From: Candidatus Accumulibacter sp. ACC003
Lineage (GTDB): Bacteria > Pseudomonadota > Gammaproteobacteria > Burkholderiales > Rhodocyclaceae
Direction: 5' to 3'
DNA: 64,000 bases
NCBI RefSeq assembly: GCF_907163085.1
Contig: NZ_CAJQTX010000005.1
Coordinates: forward strand, 620,001 to 684,000
Position numbers and translations under genes: made by a program. Positions 27,512 to 37,163 of the stretch are shown piece by piece (positions within the stretch are counted from its first letter, which is position 1; each line of letters begins with the position of its first letter). The notes under the pieces are model-generated. The model saw nothing but the letters and a program-made list of their open reading frames with translations. It ran no database searches and was not told the origin of the DNA.

Positions 27512-27970
27512 TCACCCGCCGGCCGCGGCCGGCACGGCGACCTTCGGCCACAACACCATCTGCGTGCAACGAAACAAGGCCAGGCGGCGGCCGTCTTCGC
27601 TGCTGACTTCGGCGTCCCAGACCTGCGTCGTGCGACCACAGTGCGCGGCCGTAGCTTCGCACAGCAGCAGCCCTTCGGTCAGTGTCCCGAAAAAGTTGGT
27701 CTTCAACTCGATTGTCGTGAAGCCATCGGCACCTGCCGGCAGGTGCGCGAAGGTCGCGTAGCCGGCGGCGGTATCGGCCAGCGCAACGACCGTTGCCGCG
27801 TGCAGGAAGCCGTTTGGCGCCAGCATCTCGGGGCGGATGAGCAGACTGGCGTGCAATTTTCCGGGTTCGATCGCCAGTACGTCCATTCCCAGCCAGCCGG
27901 GCAGATGCCCTGGTGAGCGGGCGTTTAGCGAGGTGGTATCTACGCCCGGCCGAAGCGTGTGGCGGCCCAT
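27512..27970 (-). CDS. PaaI-family hotdog thioesterase
   Basis: This 152-residue protein has a hotdog fold: APNGFLHAATVVALADTAAGYAT is the central helix region and TTIELKTNFFGTLTEG the following strand. Such enzymes hydrolyse aryl- or acyl-CoA esters. It begins 1 base after the acyl-CoA dehydrogenase gene's stop, which suggests removal of dead-end CoA esters in the same pathway. Confidence 0.87.
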   Translation of the reverse strand: MGRHTLRPGVDTTSLNARSPGHLPGWLGMDVLAIEPGKLHASLLIRPEMLAPNGFLHAATVVALADTAAGYATFAHLPAGADGFTTIELKTNFFGTLTEGLLLCEATAAHCGRTTQVWDAEVSSEDGRRLALFRCTQMVLWPKVAVPAAAGG

Positions 27971-27971
27971 G

Positions 27972-29108
27972 TCAGGCGTCGGCGACGGCGCGACCGATGA
28001 CCAGCCGCTGGATATCGTTGGCGCCCTCGTAAATCTGGCAGACGCGGACGTCGCGGTAGATCCGCTCGACCGGGAAATCGCTGACGTAGCCGTAGCCGCC
28101 GAGGATCTGGATGGCGTCGGAACAGACCTTTTCGGCCATCTCCGAGGCGAACATCTTGGCCATCGAAGCTTCCTTCAGGCAGGGCTTGCCGGCGTCCTTG
28201 AAGGTCGCGGCGCGCCACACCAGCAACCGCGCTGCGTCGATCTGCGTGGCCATGTCGGCGAGGCGAAAGCTGACCGCCTGGTGCTCGATGATCGGCTTGC
28301 CGAAGGTCTCGCGGTCCTTGGCGTACTGGACCGCGGCCTCGAAAGCGGCGCGCGCCATGCCGACCGACTGCGCGGCGATGCCGATGCGACCGGCTTCGAG
28401 ATTGGACAGCGCAATCCGGTAACCATCACCTTCCTTGCCGAGCAGACAGGAAGCCGGAACACGGCAGTTCTCGAACAGGATCTGCGCGGTATCGGAAGCG
28501 CGCTGGCCCATCTTCTCCTCGATGCGCGCGACGATGTAGCCGGGTGTATCGGTCGGCACCAAAAAACACGAAATGCCCTTCTTGCCGGCACTCTTGTCGG
28601 TGACCGCGAAAACGATCGCCACCTGGCCGTACTTGCCGGTGGTGATGAACTGCTTGACGCCGTTGAGGACGAAATCGTCGCCATCGCGGTCGGCGCGGGT
28701 GGTGATCGCCGCGGCGTCGGAGCCGGTATGCGGTTCGGTGAGGCAGAAGCAGCCGAGTTTCTCGCCGCGCGCCAGCGGTTTCAGCCAGGTTTCCTTCTGC
28801 TCGTCGGTGCCGTATTTCATGGTGATGCCGCAGGCCAGCGAGTTCTGGACGCTGACGATGGTCGACGTCGCGCCGTCGCCGGCAGCGATTTCTTCGATCA
28901 CCAGCACCAGCGACATGTAGTCCATGCCGGCCCCCCCCCACTGTTCAGGAACGACCATGCCGAGCGCGCCGAGCTCGCCGAGCTCGCGCAGCGCTTCCGC
29001 TGGAAAGCTGTGATTGCGGTCCCATTCGCCGGCGAAGGGCGCCAGGCGCTCCCGCGCGAATTCGCGCAGCGAGTCGCGGATCATTTCCTGCTCCTGGGTC
29101 AAGATCAT
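27972..29108 (-). CDS. Acyl-CoA dehydrogenase (short-chain type)
   Basis: The protein has 378 residues. Motifs are CLTEPHTGSDAAAI, KQFITTGKYG, GYGYVSDFPVERIYRDVRVCQIYEGANDIQR; the catalytic glutamate is in YEGA, the position used by short- and medium-chain enzymes. It oxidises an acyl-CoA to the 2-enoyl form and passes electrons to ETF. In this operon a branched-chain substrate such as isobutyryl- or 2-methylbutyryl-CoA is plausible (inference). It overlaps the DMT transporter gene by 4 bases. Confidence 0.93.
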   Translation of the reverse strand: MILTQEQEMIRDSLREFARERLAPFAGEWDRNHSFPAEALRELGELGALGMVVPEQWGGAGMDYMSLVLVIEEIAAGDGATSTIVSVQNSLACGITMKYGTDEQKETWLKPLARGEKLGCFCLTEPHTGSDAAAITTRADRDGDDFVLNGVKQFITTGKYGQVAIVFAVTDKSAGKKGISCFLVPTDTPGYIVARIEEKMGQRASDTAQILFENCRVPASCLLGKEGDGYRIALSNLEAGRIGIAAQSVGMARAAFEAAVQYAKDRETFGKPIIEHQAVSFRLADMATQIDAARLLVWRAATFKDAGKPCLKEASMAKMFASEMAEKVCSDAIQILGGYGYVSDFPVERIYRDVRVCQIYEGANDIQRLVIGRAVADA

Positions 29109-30061
29109 GCTGCCTTCTCCTTGTTATGGGCACCGGCGACGAGTCGTGCGCCGGCGCGGTTGGTGATGATAACGCCAATGATGACTAGCGCGCCGCCGCT
29201 CAGGACGGCGATCCCGAGCCGCTCGCCGAGCAGTAGCGCGCCGAGAATGACGGCGCTGACCGGAACCAGATTGATGAACGCTCCCGAACGCGTCGCGCCG
29301 ATGCGCTGGACTGCTTCGGCGTACCAGGTGAAAGCCAGCGCAGTGCCGAACAGTCCGAGAAAAGCGATCGCGCTCCAGCCGCGCCAGGTGGTTGCCGCCA
29401 TCGCGAACAGCGAGCCCTGCAGCTGCGCGGCGATGGTCAGCATCAGCCAACCGGTGACGCTGGCGCCGAAAGTCATCGCCAGCGGCGACAGCGAGCGCGT
29501 CGCGCGCCGCCCGAGGAAGGTGTAGATCGCCCACAGGGCGGCGCAGCCGACGATCAGCCATTCGCCCAGGCCAACCTCGCCGGCGAACAGTCGGTAGGGG
29601 TCGCCGTTGGTGACTACCAGCAGGCAGCCGAAGGCCGCCAGACCGATACCCGCGGCCTTCGCTGGCGACATCGGCGCGTCGAACAGCAGCCAGTCGCTGG
29701 CGGCGATCAAGGCCGGCGTCAGGGCGACGACCAGCGCGCCGCGGCCGGCCTGGATCATCGTCATGCCGTAGAGAAAGCAGACGTTGTAAAGAAAGATGCC
29801 GCTGGCGCCGAGCGCGCTGAGCAGCAGCCAGTCATTGAACGACCAGCGCGGCCAGCCTTCACGAATCACCAGCAAGCTGCCGAGAACCAGCGCGGCGAGC
29901 AGAAAGCGCCAGCTGGCGACGGCCAGCGGCGACGCTTCGCTGACCGCCACGCGACCGGCAATCCAGGTCGCTCCCCAGAGCAGGGCGGTAGCGACCAGCT
30001 TGAGGTAGGTTGCCAGGGACGCAGCGACGGGCTCCGACCGCGTCGGCGACAAGGCGGCCAC
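29105..30061 (-). CDS. EamA/DMT-family transporter
   Basis: This 318-residue inner-membrane protein has about ten hydrophobic segments in two EamA repeats (first SPLAVASWRFLLAALVLGSLL, second WSAIAFLGLFGTALAFTWYAEAV). Such proteins export amino acids or small metabolites; the substrate is unknown. It follows the carbonic anhydrase fusion gene directly and overlaps the dehydrogenase gene. Confidence 0.88.
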   Translation of the reverse strand: MAALSPTRSEPVAASLATYLKLVATALLWGATWIAGRVAVSEASPLAVASWRFLLAALVLGSLLVIREGWPRWSFNDWLLLSALGASGIFLYNVCFLYGMTMIQAGRGALVVALTPALIAASDWLLFDAPMSPAKAAGIGLAAFGCLLVVTNGDPYRLFAGEVGLGEWLIVGCAALWAIYTFLGRRATRSLSPLAMTFGASVTGWLMLTIAAQLQGSLFAMAATTWRGWSAIAFLGLFGTALAFTWYAEAVQRIGATRSGAFINLVPVSAVILGALLLGERLGIAVLSGGALVIIGVIITNRAGARLVAGAHNKEKAA

Positions 30062-31204
30062 TCAGGTCTCGAGCGCTTCGAGCGCTGCCACGTAGCTTGG
30101 CAGCAGGTCTTCGGCACGGTGCACGGTGAACCCGAGATCGCGCATCAGGCCATCGGCCAATCCGTAGATCCAGCCGTGCACGGTCAGCTGCTGCTGCCGC
30201 TGCCAGGCGTCCTGGATGACGAAGGTCTGGCAGACGTTGGCCACCTGCTCGAGGACGTTGAGCTCGCACAGGCGATCGTGCTGCCGTTCCGGCGGCAGGC
30301 TATCGACCCGCGCCAGGTGCTTGTCGTGCACGTCGCGAACGTGCCGCAGCCAGATGTCGACCAGGCCGACGCGGTCGCGATTGAGCGCCGCCTTGACGCC
30401 ACCACAACCGTAATGGCCGACGACCATGACGTGTCGGACCTTGAGCGCATCGACGGCGAACTGGATCACCGACAGGCAGTTGAGATCGGTATGCACGACG
30501 ACGTTGGCGACGTTGCGATGGACGAAGATCTCGCCGGGCAGCAGGCCGACGATCTCGTTGGCCGGTACCCGCGAATCCGAGCAGCCGATCCACAGGTATT
30601 CGGGTGTTTGCAGCCGCGACAGCCGGCGGAAGTACTCCGGGTCACCCTCCTGCATGCGACCCGACCAGGCGCGGTTGAAATCGAAGAGGTGGAACAGGTT
30701 CTCGTTGGCGACCTCTTCTGCGGACCAGTTCTCGAGGTCGAGAGCGAGAAACATGGTCCCTTCGAGCGGCGTCTGGTAGTAGGCCGGCGCTTCCTTGAAG
30801 CCCAGTTCACGGTACAGCTTCACCGCCACGCGCATCGCTGGCAGAGTGTCCAGGAGCAGCTTGCGATAACCGATTTCCTTGGCCGCCTTGATCGCCGCCA
30901 GCGCCAGATCGCGGCCGACTTCGAAGCCGCGATGCCGCGGTTCGACGTACAGCCGCTTCATCTCGCAGAGCCCGGCGGAGAAGGGGCGAATGCCGACGCA
31001 GCCCGCCGGCTGGCCATTACGTTCCGCGTAGAACAGGCGACCCGCCGGCGCCGCATAGGCGCCCGGCAGCGACGCCATTTCCTCTTCAAAACCCTGGAAA
31101 GACAGGTCAACGCCGAGCCACGCGGCGTAGTTGCGGAAGAACTGGCGAACGTGCTCGACGGCTTTCGTGTCGTCAGCGCCAAGAGAGTGAAGGGTGGTGG
31201 TCAT
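30062..31204 (-). CDS. GNAT acetyltransferase - beta-carbonic anhydrase fusion protein
   Basis: The protein has 380 residues. Residues 1-165 are a GNAT domain with the acetyl-CoA motif region MKRLYVEPRHRGFEVGRDLA and LYRELGFKEA. Residues 175-380 are a beta-class carbonic anhydrase with zinc ligands in GCSDSRV and VGHYGCGGV, and the family ending (GWIYGLADGLM). Both halves look complete. ATG 31204 begins the GNAT domain; a longer in-frame start is in non-conserved sequence. The anhydrase supplies bicarbonate, which the nearby biotin carboxylase uses. What the acetyltransferase modifies is unknown. It ends 1 base from the transporter gene. Confidence 0.9.
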   Translation of the reverse strand: MTTTLHSLGADDTKAVEHVRQFFRNYAAWLGVDLSFQGFEEEMASLPGAYAAPAGRLFYAERNGQPAGCVGIRPFSAGLCEMKRLYVEPRHRGFEVGRDLALAAIKAAKEIGYRKLLLDTLPAMRVAVKLYRELGFKEAPAYYQTPLEGTMFLALDLENWSAEEVANENLFHLFDFNRAWSGRMQEGDPEYFRRLSRLQTPEYLWIGCSDSRVPANEIVGLLPGEIFVHRNVANVVVHTDLNCLSVIQFAVDALKVRHVMVVGHYGCGGVKAALNRDRVGLVDIWLRHVRDVHDKHLARVDSLPPERQHDRLCELNVLEQVANVCQTFVIQDAWQRQQQLTVHGWIYGLADGLMRDLGFTVHRAEDLLPSYVAALEALET

Positions 31205-31347
31205 GATGGTCCAGAAAATGGTGTGAAGCGACTGCGGGCGTGTGCCGGGCGCACCGTGCACGCCGGCCTTGGCGGCCATTGCCTCGGAACAGCGATTGCC
31301 GTTGGCGGTGTCGACGCGCCGCCAGGCGCCAGGCCGTTCATGGCGTT

Positions 31348-32511
31348 TTACAGCGTGTCGGCAAACAGTTCGCGGCCAATCAGCATGCGGCGGATTTCGG
31401 AGGTGCCGGCACCGATCTCGTAGAGCTTGGCGTCGCGCCACAGGCGACCGGCCGGATACTCGTTGATGTAGCCGTTGCCGCCAAGTGTCTGGATTGCCTC
31501 GCCGGCCATCCAGGTGGCCTTCTCGGCCGCGTAGAGAATCGCTCCGGCGGCGTCCTTGCGCGTCGTCTCACCGCGGTCGCAGGCCTGACCGACGGCATAA
31601 ACGTAGGCGCGACAGACGTTGAAGGTGGTGTACATGTCGGCGATCTTGCCCTGCATCAACTGGAACTCGCCGATCGACTGGCCGAACTGCTGGCGATCGT
31701 GCAGGTAGGGCAGTGTCAGATCCATCGCCGCCGCCATGATTCCCAAGGGGCCGCCGGCGAGTACCGCGCGCTCATAATCGAGGCCGCTCATCAGCACGCG
31801 TACGCCGCCGTTGATTTGGCCAAGGACGTTTTCGGCCGGCACTTCGCAGTCGTCGAAGAACAGTGGGTAGGTGTTGGAGCCGCGCATTCCCAGCTTGTCG
31901 AGCTTGCTACCGCAGGAGAACCCTGGCATTCCTTTTTCGACGATCAGCGCGCTGATTCCTTTGGCGCCGGCGGCGACGTCGGTCTTGGCATAGACCACCA
32001 GGACGTCGGCGTCACCACCGTTGGTAATCCACATCTTGCTGCCGTTGAGGACGAAGCTGTCGCCCCTGGGCTCGGCGCGCAGCCGCATGCTGACGACGTC
32101 CGAACCGGCGTTGGCTTCCGACATCGCCAGTGCGCCGACGTGCTCGCCGGAGATCAGTTTGGGCAGGTATTTCTGGCGCTGGGCTGCGTTGCCGTTGCGG
32201 CGAATCTGATTGACGCAGAGGTTCGAGTGCGCGCCGTAGGAAAGCGCGACGCTCGCCGAAGCGCGCGAGATTTCCTCCATGGCGACGATGTGCGCGAGAT
32301 AGCCAAGGCCGGTGCCACCGTACTCCTCCTCGACGGTCATCCCGAGCAGGCCCAGGTCGCCGAACTTTTTCCACAGGTCGGCGGGAAAGACGTTTTCGCG
32401 ATCAATGGCTTCAGCGCGCGGCGCAATCTCGCGCGCGGCAAAGCTGCGAACGGTGTCGCGCAGCATGTCGATGATCGCGCCGTGGGCAAAACTGAGGCTC
32501 GGATGTTCCAT
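31348..32511 (-). CDS. liuA: Isovaleryl-CoA dehydrogenase
   Basis: This 387-residue acyl-CoA dehydrogenase has a glycine instead of glutamate in the usual place ([13 protein letters not shown]). The catalytic glutamate is in [15 protein letters not shown], the hallmark of isovaleryl-CoA dehydrogenases. It makes 3-methylcrotonyl-CoA, the LiuBD substrate. ATG 32511 gives the family N-terminus; the frame stays open upstream through the decayed liuR. It is the first intact gene of the leucine-catabolic operon. Confidence 0.94.
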   Translation of the reverse strand: MEHPSLSFAHGAIIDMLRDTVRSFAAREIAPRAEAIDRENVFPADLWKKFGDLGLLGMTVEEEYGGTGLGYLAHIVAMEEISRASASVALSYGAHSNLCVNQIRRNGNAAQRQKYLPKLISGEHVGALAMSEANAGSDVVSMRLRAEPRGDSFVLNGSKMWITNGGDADVLVVYAKTDVAAGAKGISALIVEKGMPGFSCGSKLDKLGMRGSNTYPLFFDDCEVPAENVLGQINGGVRVLMSGLDYERAVLAGGPLGIMAAAMDLTLPYLHDRQQFGQSIGEFQLMQGKIADMYTTFNVCRAYVYAVGQACDRGETTRKDAAGAILYAAEKATWMAGEAIQTLGGNGYINEYPAGRLWRDAKLYEIGAGTSEIRRMLIGRELFADTL

Positions 32512-32536
32512 GTCTCTCGCTCCTTGAGTGGTTGTT

Positions 32537-32833
32537 TCAGCGCTGATGTTCCGGCTTGCCGGGCATCGCCATGATCGTCTGCAGCACCGCTTCGAGGTCC
32601 TCATGCGGCTGCAAAAGTGCCGCCTTGCGCTGTTCGGGCCATTGAGAAACTCGGTCAACTGGCTGTTCTTGTCGTGCGCCGTGTCGTTCATGCCGACCAG
32701 GCAAGCGATCTCGGCCAGGCTGAAACCGAGCGGTTTGCCACGCCGTGCCAGCTCCAGGCGGGTGCGATCGCGCCGTAATCTGGACTGCGCGCGCCAGATC
32801 GGAATTGCTGAAGCTTGTGCTTTGCTTTTCCAC
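32537..32833 (-). pseudogene. liuR: Decayed MerR-family regulator LiuR
   Basis: In one frame from GTG 32833 lies [13 protein letters not shown], the start of a MerR helix-turn-helix. In the other frame, directly joined, is [23 protein letters not shown], the conserved MerR/LiuR core. Then the first frame resumes with [18 protein letters not shown], the coiled coil. About 25 residues of the wing and recognition region are missing at the ATTACGGCGCGATCG junction, and two frame changes follow. LiuR normally represses or activates the liu operon just downstream; here it cannot make a working protein, so liu expression may be deregulated or under another control. Confidence 0.85.
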
Positions 32834-32959
32834 TGCGGGGCTGTCCGGAGTCGGATGACGTGTATCCGTGTAGAATGCTTCGCTGCAGAGGGCATCTGAA
32901 GCCGGCCCACTGTGCCGGCAAGTTTATAGACTTCAGACGTTTTTACAATCCATAGACGA

Positions 32960-34027
32960 ATGCTGCCAGACTATCCTTTTGCGACGCCGCCAGCCGCTGG
33001 AGAAACCTTCGAGGTCGCTCCCGGCATTCACTGGTTGCGCATGCCGCTCCCCTTCGCGCTGAATCACATCAACCTCTGGCTGCTCGAGGATGACGATGGC
33101 TGGACGATCGTCGACACCGGCTTCGCGCTGGACACCGTCAAGGACTGTTGGCGACAAATCCTCGACCGCTTGTCGACGACGCCATGCGGCGGCCACATCT
33201 CGCGGATCATCGTGACCCATTTCCACCCCGATCACCTGGGTCTCGCTGCCTGGCTACAAGACGAGACCGGTGCGCCGGTATACATGACGCTGGGTGAGTA
33301 CCTGACGGCCCATGCGGTGTGGCACGAGGTCGGCGGTCACGGCAATCAGCCGATGCTCCGCCAGTTCCGCGCGCACGGACTCGATGCCGACCGCCGGGCA
33401 GCACTCGAACGCCGCAGTGGTGGCTACAACCGCGGCGTACCGACGCTACCGACCGCCTACCAGCGCCTGTTTGACGGCGACGAGTTGCGCATTGGCGCGC
33501 ATCGTTGGCGCGTTCGCGTCGGCTTCGGACACTCGCCCGAGCACGCCGCGCTGTACAGTCCCGACCTCGGGGTACTGATCGCGGGCGACATGTTGCTGCC
33601 CAAGATCTCGACCAACATCAGCGTTTTTGCAGTCACGCCGATGGCCGATTCGCTGGCCGACTTCCTGGACTCGATCGACCGTTACCGCGAACTGCCTCCG
33701 GAAACACTGGTACTGCCCTCGCACGGACTGCCTTTCCACGGAATCGAGAACCGCGTGGACGCGCTGCACGCACACCACGAAGAACGCTTGCTGCTGCTCG
33801 AGGAGGCGTGCGCCACCCCGCACAGCGCCGCCGAGTTGCTGATTACCCTGTTCCCCAGGGATCTCGACACGCACCAGACGATGTTCGCCATGGGCGAAGC
33901 CATCGCCCATCTGAATCGACTCGAACACGCCGGCCGCCTGCAACGTATCGAGGACGACCGGGGCCTGATCCGTTTTGTCAGCAAGCAGGGCGCCGCCCGA
34001 CCACCCGGAAAAGACCAAGGAGGCTGA
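32960..34027 (+). CDS. MBL-fold metallo-hydrolase with C-terminal winged helix
   Basis: This 355-residue metallo-beta-lactamase-fold enzyme has the metal motif [10 protein letters not shown], then HSPEH, AGDMLL and PSHGLPF. The C-terminal region (residues 270-335) is the helical winged-helix segment found in LACTB2-like proteins. It probably hydrolyses a thioester or ester. It is separated from phaC-like by 2 bases (TGACG ATG), so the pair is cotranscribed, which suggests a role with acyl-CoA or PHA metabolites (inference). It is divergent from the liu operon. Confidence 0.87.
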   Translation: MLPDYPFATPPAAGETFEVAPGIHWLRMPLPFALNHINLWLLEDDDGWTIVDTGFALDTVKDCWRQILDRLSTTPCGGHISRIIVTHFHPDHLGLAAWLQDETGAPVYMTLGEYLTAHAVWHEVGGHGNQPMLRQFRAHGLDADRRAALERRSGGYNRGVPTLPTAYQRLFDGDELRIGAHRWRVRVGFGHSPEHAALYSPDLGVLIAGDMLLPKISTNISVFAVTPMADSLADFLDSIDRYRELPPETLVLPSHGLPFHGIENRVDALHAHHEERLLLLEEACATPHSAAELLITLFPRDLDTHQTMFAMGEAIAHLNRLEHAGRLQRIEDDRGLIRFVSKQGAARPPGKDQGG

Positions 34028-34029
34028 CG

Positions 34030-35838
34030 ATGGCGCCACCACCGGTGGCTGACCCAGGGCGCTCGCTGCCCGCCGCTGCAGAGCTTGTCGGCAGCTATCT
34101 CGAGGTCGCACGGCGCGCCTCGCAGCTGCTGCGCAAGTACATGAAGAAGACGGCCAGGAAGGGCCTCTGGTTTCCCAACGAAGAGCTCGAAGTTGCCAAG
34201 GCGTTCATGGACCTGTCGGCGCACGCGCTGGCCAGCCCGTACCGGCTGGCACAAGCGCAGATGGCCATGATGCGCGACCACTGCCTGCTCTTGCAGCAAT
34301 CGACGCTGCGCACCATGGGCTTGCCCTTCCACGCTGTCGCGCCACCCGCCAGGGGCGACCAGCGCTTCGCCGACGCCGCGTGGGAAGACAGCTTCCTGTT
34401 CGACTTCATCAAACAGTCCTACCTGATCACCGCCCGCCACGTACACCAGGCGGTGGCCAGAGTCGAGGGACTCGACGACGCGACGCAGGACAAGGTCGAT
34501 CAGCTCACCCGGCAATACATCGACGCACTGGCGCCGAGCAACTTCGCCCTGAGCAACCCGGAAGTACTGCGCGAAACCGTAAACAGCAAGGGCAAGAACC
34601 TGCGCCGGGGCCTGAAGCACTTGCTCAAGGACCTGCAAAGCGGCGACGGACCGCTACGCGCACCGCTGGCCGGCCGCGACGCCGGCCGCGTCGGCAAGGA
34701 ACTGGCGACGACGCCGGGCAAGGTGGTCTTCGAGAACGAACTGCTGCAGTTGATCCAGTACCAAGCGGCGGGCAGCCACCAGTGCCGGAAGCCATTGCTG
34801 ATCATTCCGCCGTGGATCAACAAGTACTACATCCTCGACCTGCACCAGGACGATTCCTTCATTGGCTGGGCCGTTGGCCAGGGCTTCACGACTTTCGCCA
34901 TCAGCTGGGTCAACCCCAGCCCGGAACTGGCGCAAAAGAGCTTCGAAGACTATTTGCTTGAAGGCTCGCTGGCGGCCGTCGATGCCGTTGAACTGGCGAC
35001 GGGCGAGAAGGCGATCGACCTCGTCGGCTACGGTCTTGGCGGCACCTTGCTGATGGTCACCCTCGCCTACATGGCCGCTCGAGGCGACCGCCGTGCGGCG
35101 TCGGCGACCTTCCTGGCGACCCTGCTCGATTTCGCCGAGCCCGGCGAACTCGGCGCACTGGCCAGCCAGCAACGGCAGGCCAGCGCCAGCAGCAAGGACG
35201 CCGAGAACCCACAAGACGCGGCTACCGTCACCATGCTGCAGGCCAACGATCTGATCTGGTCGTTCGTCGTCAACCGCTACCTGCTCGGAAAGGACCGCTT
35301 CCCGGCCGACCTTTGGCACTGGAACGCCGATTCGACGCGTTTGCCGACGGCCTTGCACCGCTACTGCCTGGAGAACTTCTACCAGGAGAACCGCCTGCAG
35401 CAGGCGGGCGGCATCACCGTGGCCGGCGTTGCCATCGACGTCGCCAAAGTCAAACTGCCGTGCTATTTCCTGGCGACCATCGAAGACCACGTGTCGCCGT
35501 GGCAAAGCTGCTACCGCAGTGCGCGCCTGCCACGCGGGCCGCTGCGCTTCGTTCTTGGCGGCTCGGGTCATGTCGGAGGCATCGTCAATCCGCCAGCCGT
35601 CGGCCGCCACGGCTACTGGACCAACGAGCTCCTGCCGGAGCACGCGGACGACTTCCTGCGCGACGCCGTCCGGCACCCGGGATCATGGTGGAACGATTGG
35701 CAGCAGTGGCTCATGGCGCAGCCAGACGGCAATTCTCTGGTCACCGCGCGCCACCCTGGCGAGCGCGCGCTCAAGGTCATCGAGGATGCCCCTGGCCGCT
35801 ACCTCACGGATCAGCTCGAGCCGCCAGCCGCGTGCTGA
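34030..35838 (+). CDS. Class I PHA synthase homologue lacking the catalytic cysteine
   Basis: The protein has 602 residues, the usual PhaC length. The N-terminal PhaC_N domain (FSNPEVLRE-like segment ALSNPEVLRETVNSKGKNL, residues 175-200) and the alpha/beta-hydrolase core (LLIIPPWINKYYILDL; ISWVNPSPE) are intact. The aspartate and histidine of the triad are present in ATIEDHVSPWQS and GGSGHVGGIVNPP. The nucleophile motif, GxCxGG in active synthases, reads GYGLGG here (codon GGT). Polymerase activity by the known mechanism is therefore not expected; a structural, regulatory or binding role at PHA granules is possible. ATG 34030 is preceded by GGAGG. Confidence 0.92.
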   Translation: MAPPPVADPGRSLPAAAELVGSYLEVARRASQLLRKYMKKTARKGLWFPNEELEVAKAFMDLSAHALASPYRLAQAQMAMMRDHCLLLQQSTLRTMGLPFHAVAPPARGDQRFADAAWEDSFLFDFIKQSYLITARHVHQAVARVEGLDDATQDKVDQLTRQYIDALAPSNFALSNPEVLRETVNSKGKNLRRGLKHLLKDLQSGDGPLRAPLAGRDAGRVGKELATTPGKVVFENELLQLIQYQAAGSHQCRKPLLIIPPWINKYYILDLHQDDSFIGWAVGQGFTTFAISWVNPSPELAQKSFEDYLLEGSLAAVDAVELATGEKAIDLVGYGLGGTLLMVTLAYMAARGDRRAASATFLATLLDFAEPGELGALASQQRQASASSKDAENPQDAATVTMLQANDLIWSFVVNRYLLGKDRFPADLWHWNADSTRLPTALHRYCLENFYQENRLQQAGGITVAGVAIDVAKVKLPCYFLATIEDHVSPWQSCYRSARLPRGPLRFVLGGSGHVGGIVNPPAVGRHGYWTNELLPEHADDFLRDAVRHPGSWWNDWQQWLMAQPDGNSLVTARHPGERALKVIEDAPGRYLTDQLEPPAAC

Positions 35839-35949
35839 TCAGACTGCCGGCGAGTTCGTCGGCAAGCCGGCCAACACCCTTTGCCCGAGCAAGCGCGGTC
35901 AGTAGTCCAGCTCTCGGTCGGCGCTGGCTTGACGTAGAATGGTGCGATC

Positions 35950-37116
35950 ATGAGTTCGACCCTGGTTCCCGACTACGCTGGCGGCAGCATCGTCAATCTG
36001 ATGCAGAGTATTGCCACCGCCTGCGGCAGCCGCCGCACGCACTACCCGCAGCTCGCGCTGTTGTCGGCGGCGCAGCTGGCCAAAGCACGGCACGTGCTGC
36101 TGATGGTCGTCGACGGGATGGGTCTGCGCACGCTCGCCAGACACCCCGCCAGCCGCCACCTGCAGAGCCACTTGCTCGGCAGCATGACCTCGGTGTTCCC
36201 GTCGACCACCGCCAGCGCGATCCCCACCTTCATGACCGGACTGGCGCCGGCGCAACACGGCCTGACCGGCTGGCACATGCACCTGCAGGAAATCGACCAG
36301 ACCCTGGCGATCCTGCCGCTGACGCCGCGCGCGGGGTTGCCGAAGCGGCTCCCCGAGCAACTGCCGCCGCAGCTTTTCGATCATCCGTCACTGTTTCAAG
36401 AACTTGACCGCGAGTCCTGGGTGGTCGCCCCGCACAGCATCGCCGGCAGCGCCTTCAACACCTGGCATGCCCGCGGCGCGCAGAGCTTGGCCTACCGCAC
36501 GCTGCCCGAGATGTTCGCCGGCGTCGGCGACTTGCTGCAGGAAAGCGCGACGCCGCGCTACGTCTATGCCTACTATCCAGACCTCGACAGCCGTTCGCAC
36601 CGCTACGGTACCGACAGTCGGCAAGCGCAGCAGACGCTGGCCGAGTTTGACGCCCATTTTGGCGCCCTGCTGCGCTTGCTGCAGGGCAGCGACAGCTGGC
36701 TGCTGGTCACTGCCGACCACGGTTTCATCGATTCGCCCGGCCGGCGAGTGATCGATCTCGATGAGCATCCGCAACTCGCTGCGCTCCTGCTGCGGCCGCT
36801 ATGCGGCGAGCGCCGCGTCGCCTACTGTTATGTCGCGGCGGCCAATCGGCCGGCCTTCGAAAGCTACGTCCGCCGCCACTTCGGTCGCGCCTGCCATCTC
36901 TACAACAGCGACGCACTGATCGCCGCCGGCTGGTTCGGCGCGCCGCCGTATCACCCGAAGCTGTCGGCGCGCGTCGGTGACTACACCTTGCTGATGAAGG
37001 ACAACTGGACGATCAAGGACTGGTTGCCGGAAGAAAAACGCTACACCATGCTCGGCGTCCACGGCGGCACCAGCAGCAACGAGATGCGCGTACCACTGAT
37101 CGCGGTGCGCGTTTAG
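35950..37116 (+). CDS. Type I phosphodiesterase/nucleotide pyrophosphatase-family protein
   Basis: This 388-residue alkaline-phosphatase-superfamily enzyme has the first metal aspartate in LLMVVDGMG, nucleophile threonine in FPSTTASAIPTFMTGL, and later ligands in DLDSRSHRYG and VTADHGF. No signal peptide is seen, so it appears cytosolic, unlike secreted relatives. The substrate is unknown. A TAGAAT element lies 13-18 bases before the start. It stands between phaC-like and the HNH gene on the same strand. Confidence 0.87.
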   Translation: MSSTLVPDYAGGSIVNLMQSIATACGSRRTHYPQLALLSAAQLAKARHVLLMVVDGMGLRTLARHPASRHLQSHLLGSMTSVFPSTTASAIPTFMTGLAPAQHGLTGWHMHLQEIDQTLAILPLTPRAGLPKRLPEQLPPQLFDHPSLFQELDRESWVVAPHSIAGSAFNTWHARGAQSLAYRTLPEMFAGVGDLLQESATPRYVYAYYPDLDSRSHRYGTDSRQAQQTLAEFDAHFGALLRLLQGSDSWLLVTADHGFIDSPGRRVIDLDEHPQLAALLLRPLCGERRVAYCYVAAANRPAFESYVRRHFGRACHLYNSDALIAAGWFGAPPYHPKLSARVGDYTLLMKDNWTIKDWLPEEKRYTMLGVHGGTSSNEMRVPLIAVRV

Positions 37117-37163
37117 CAAGGCTTGTTACCCGATACCACAGCCATTTTGACAAGGAGGCCAGC

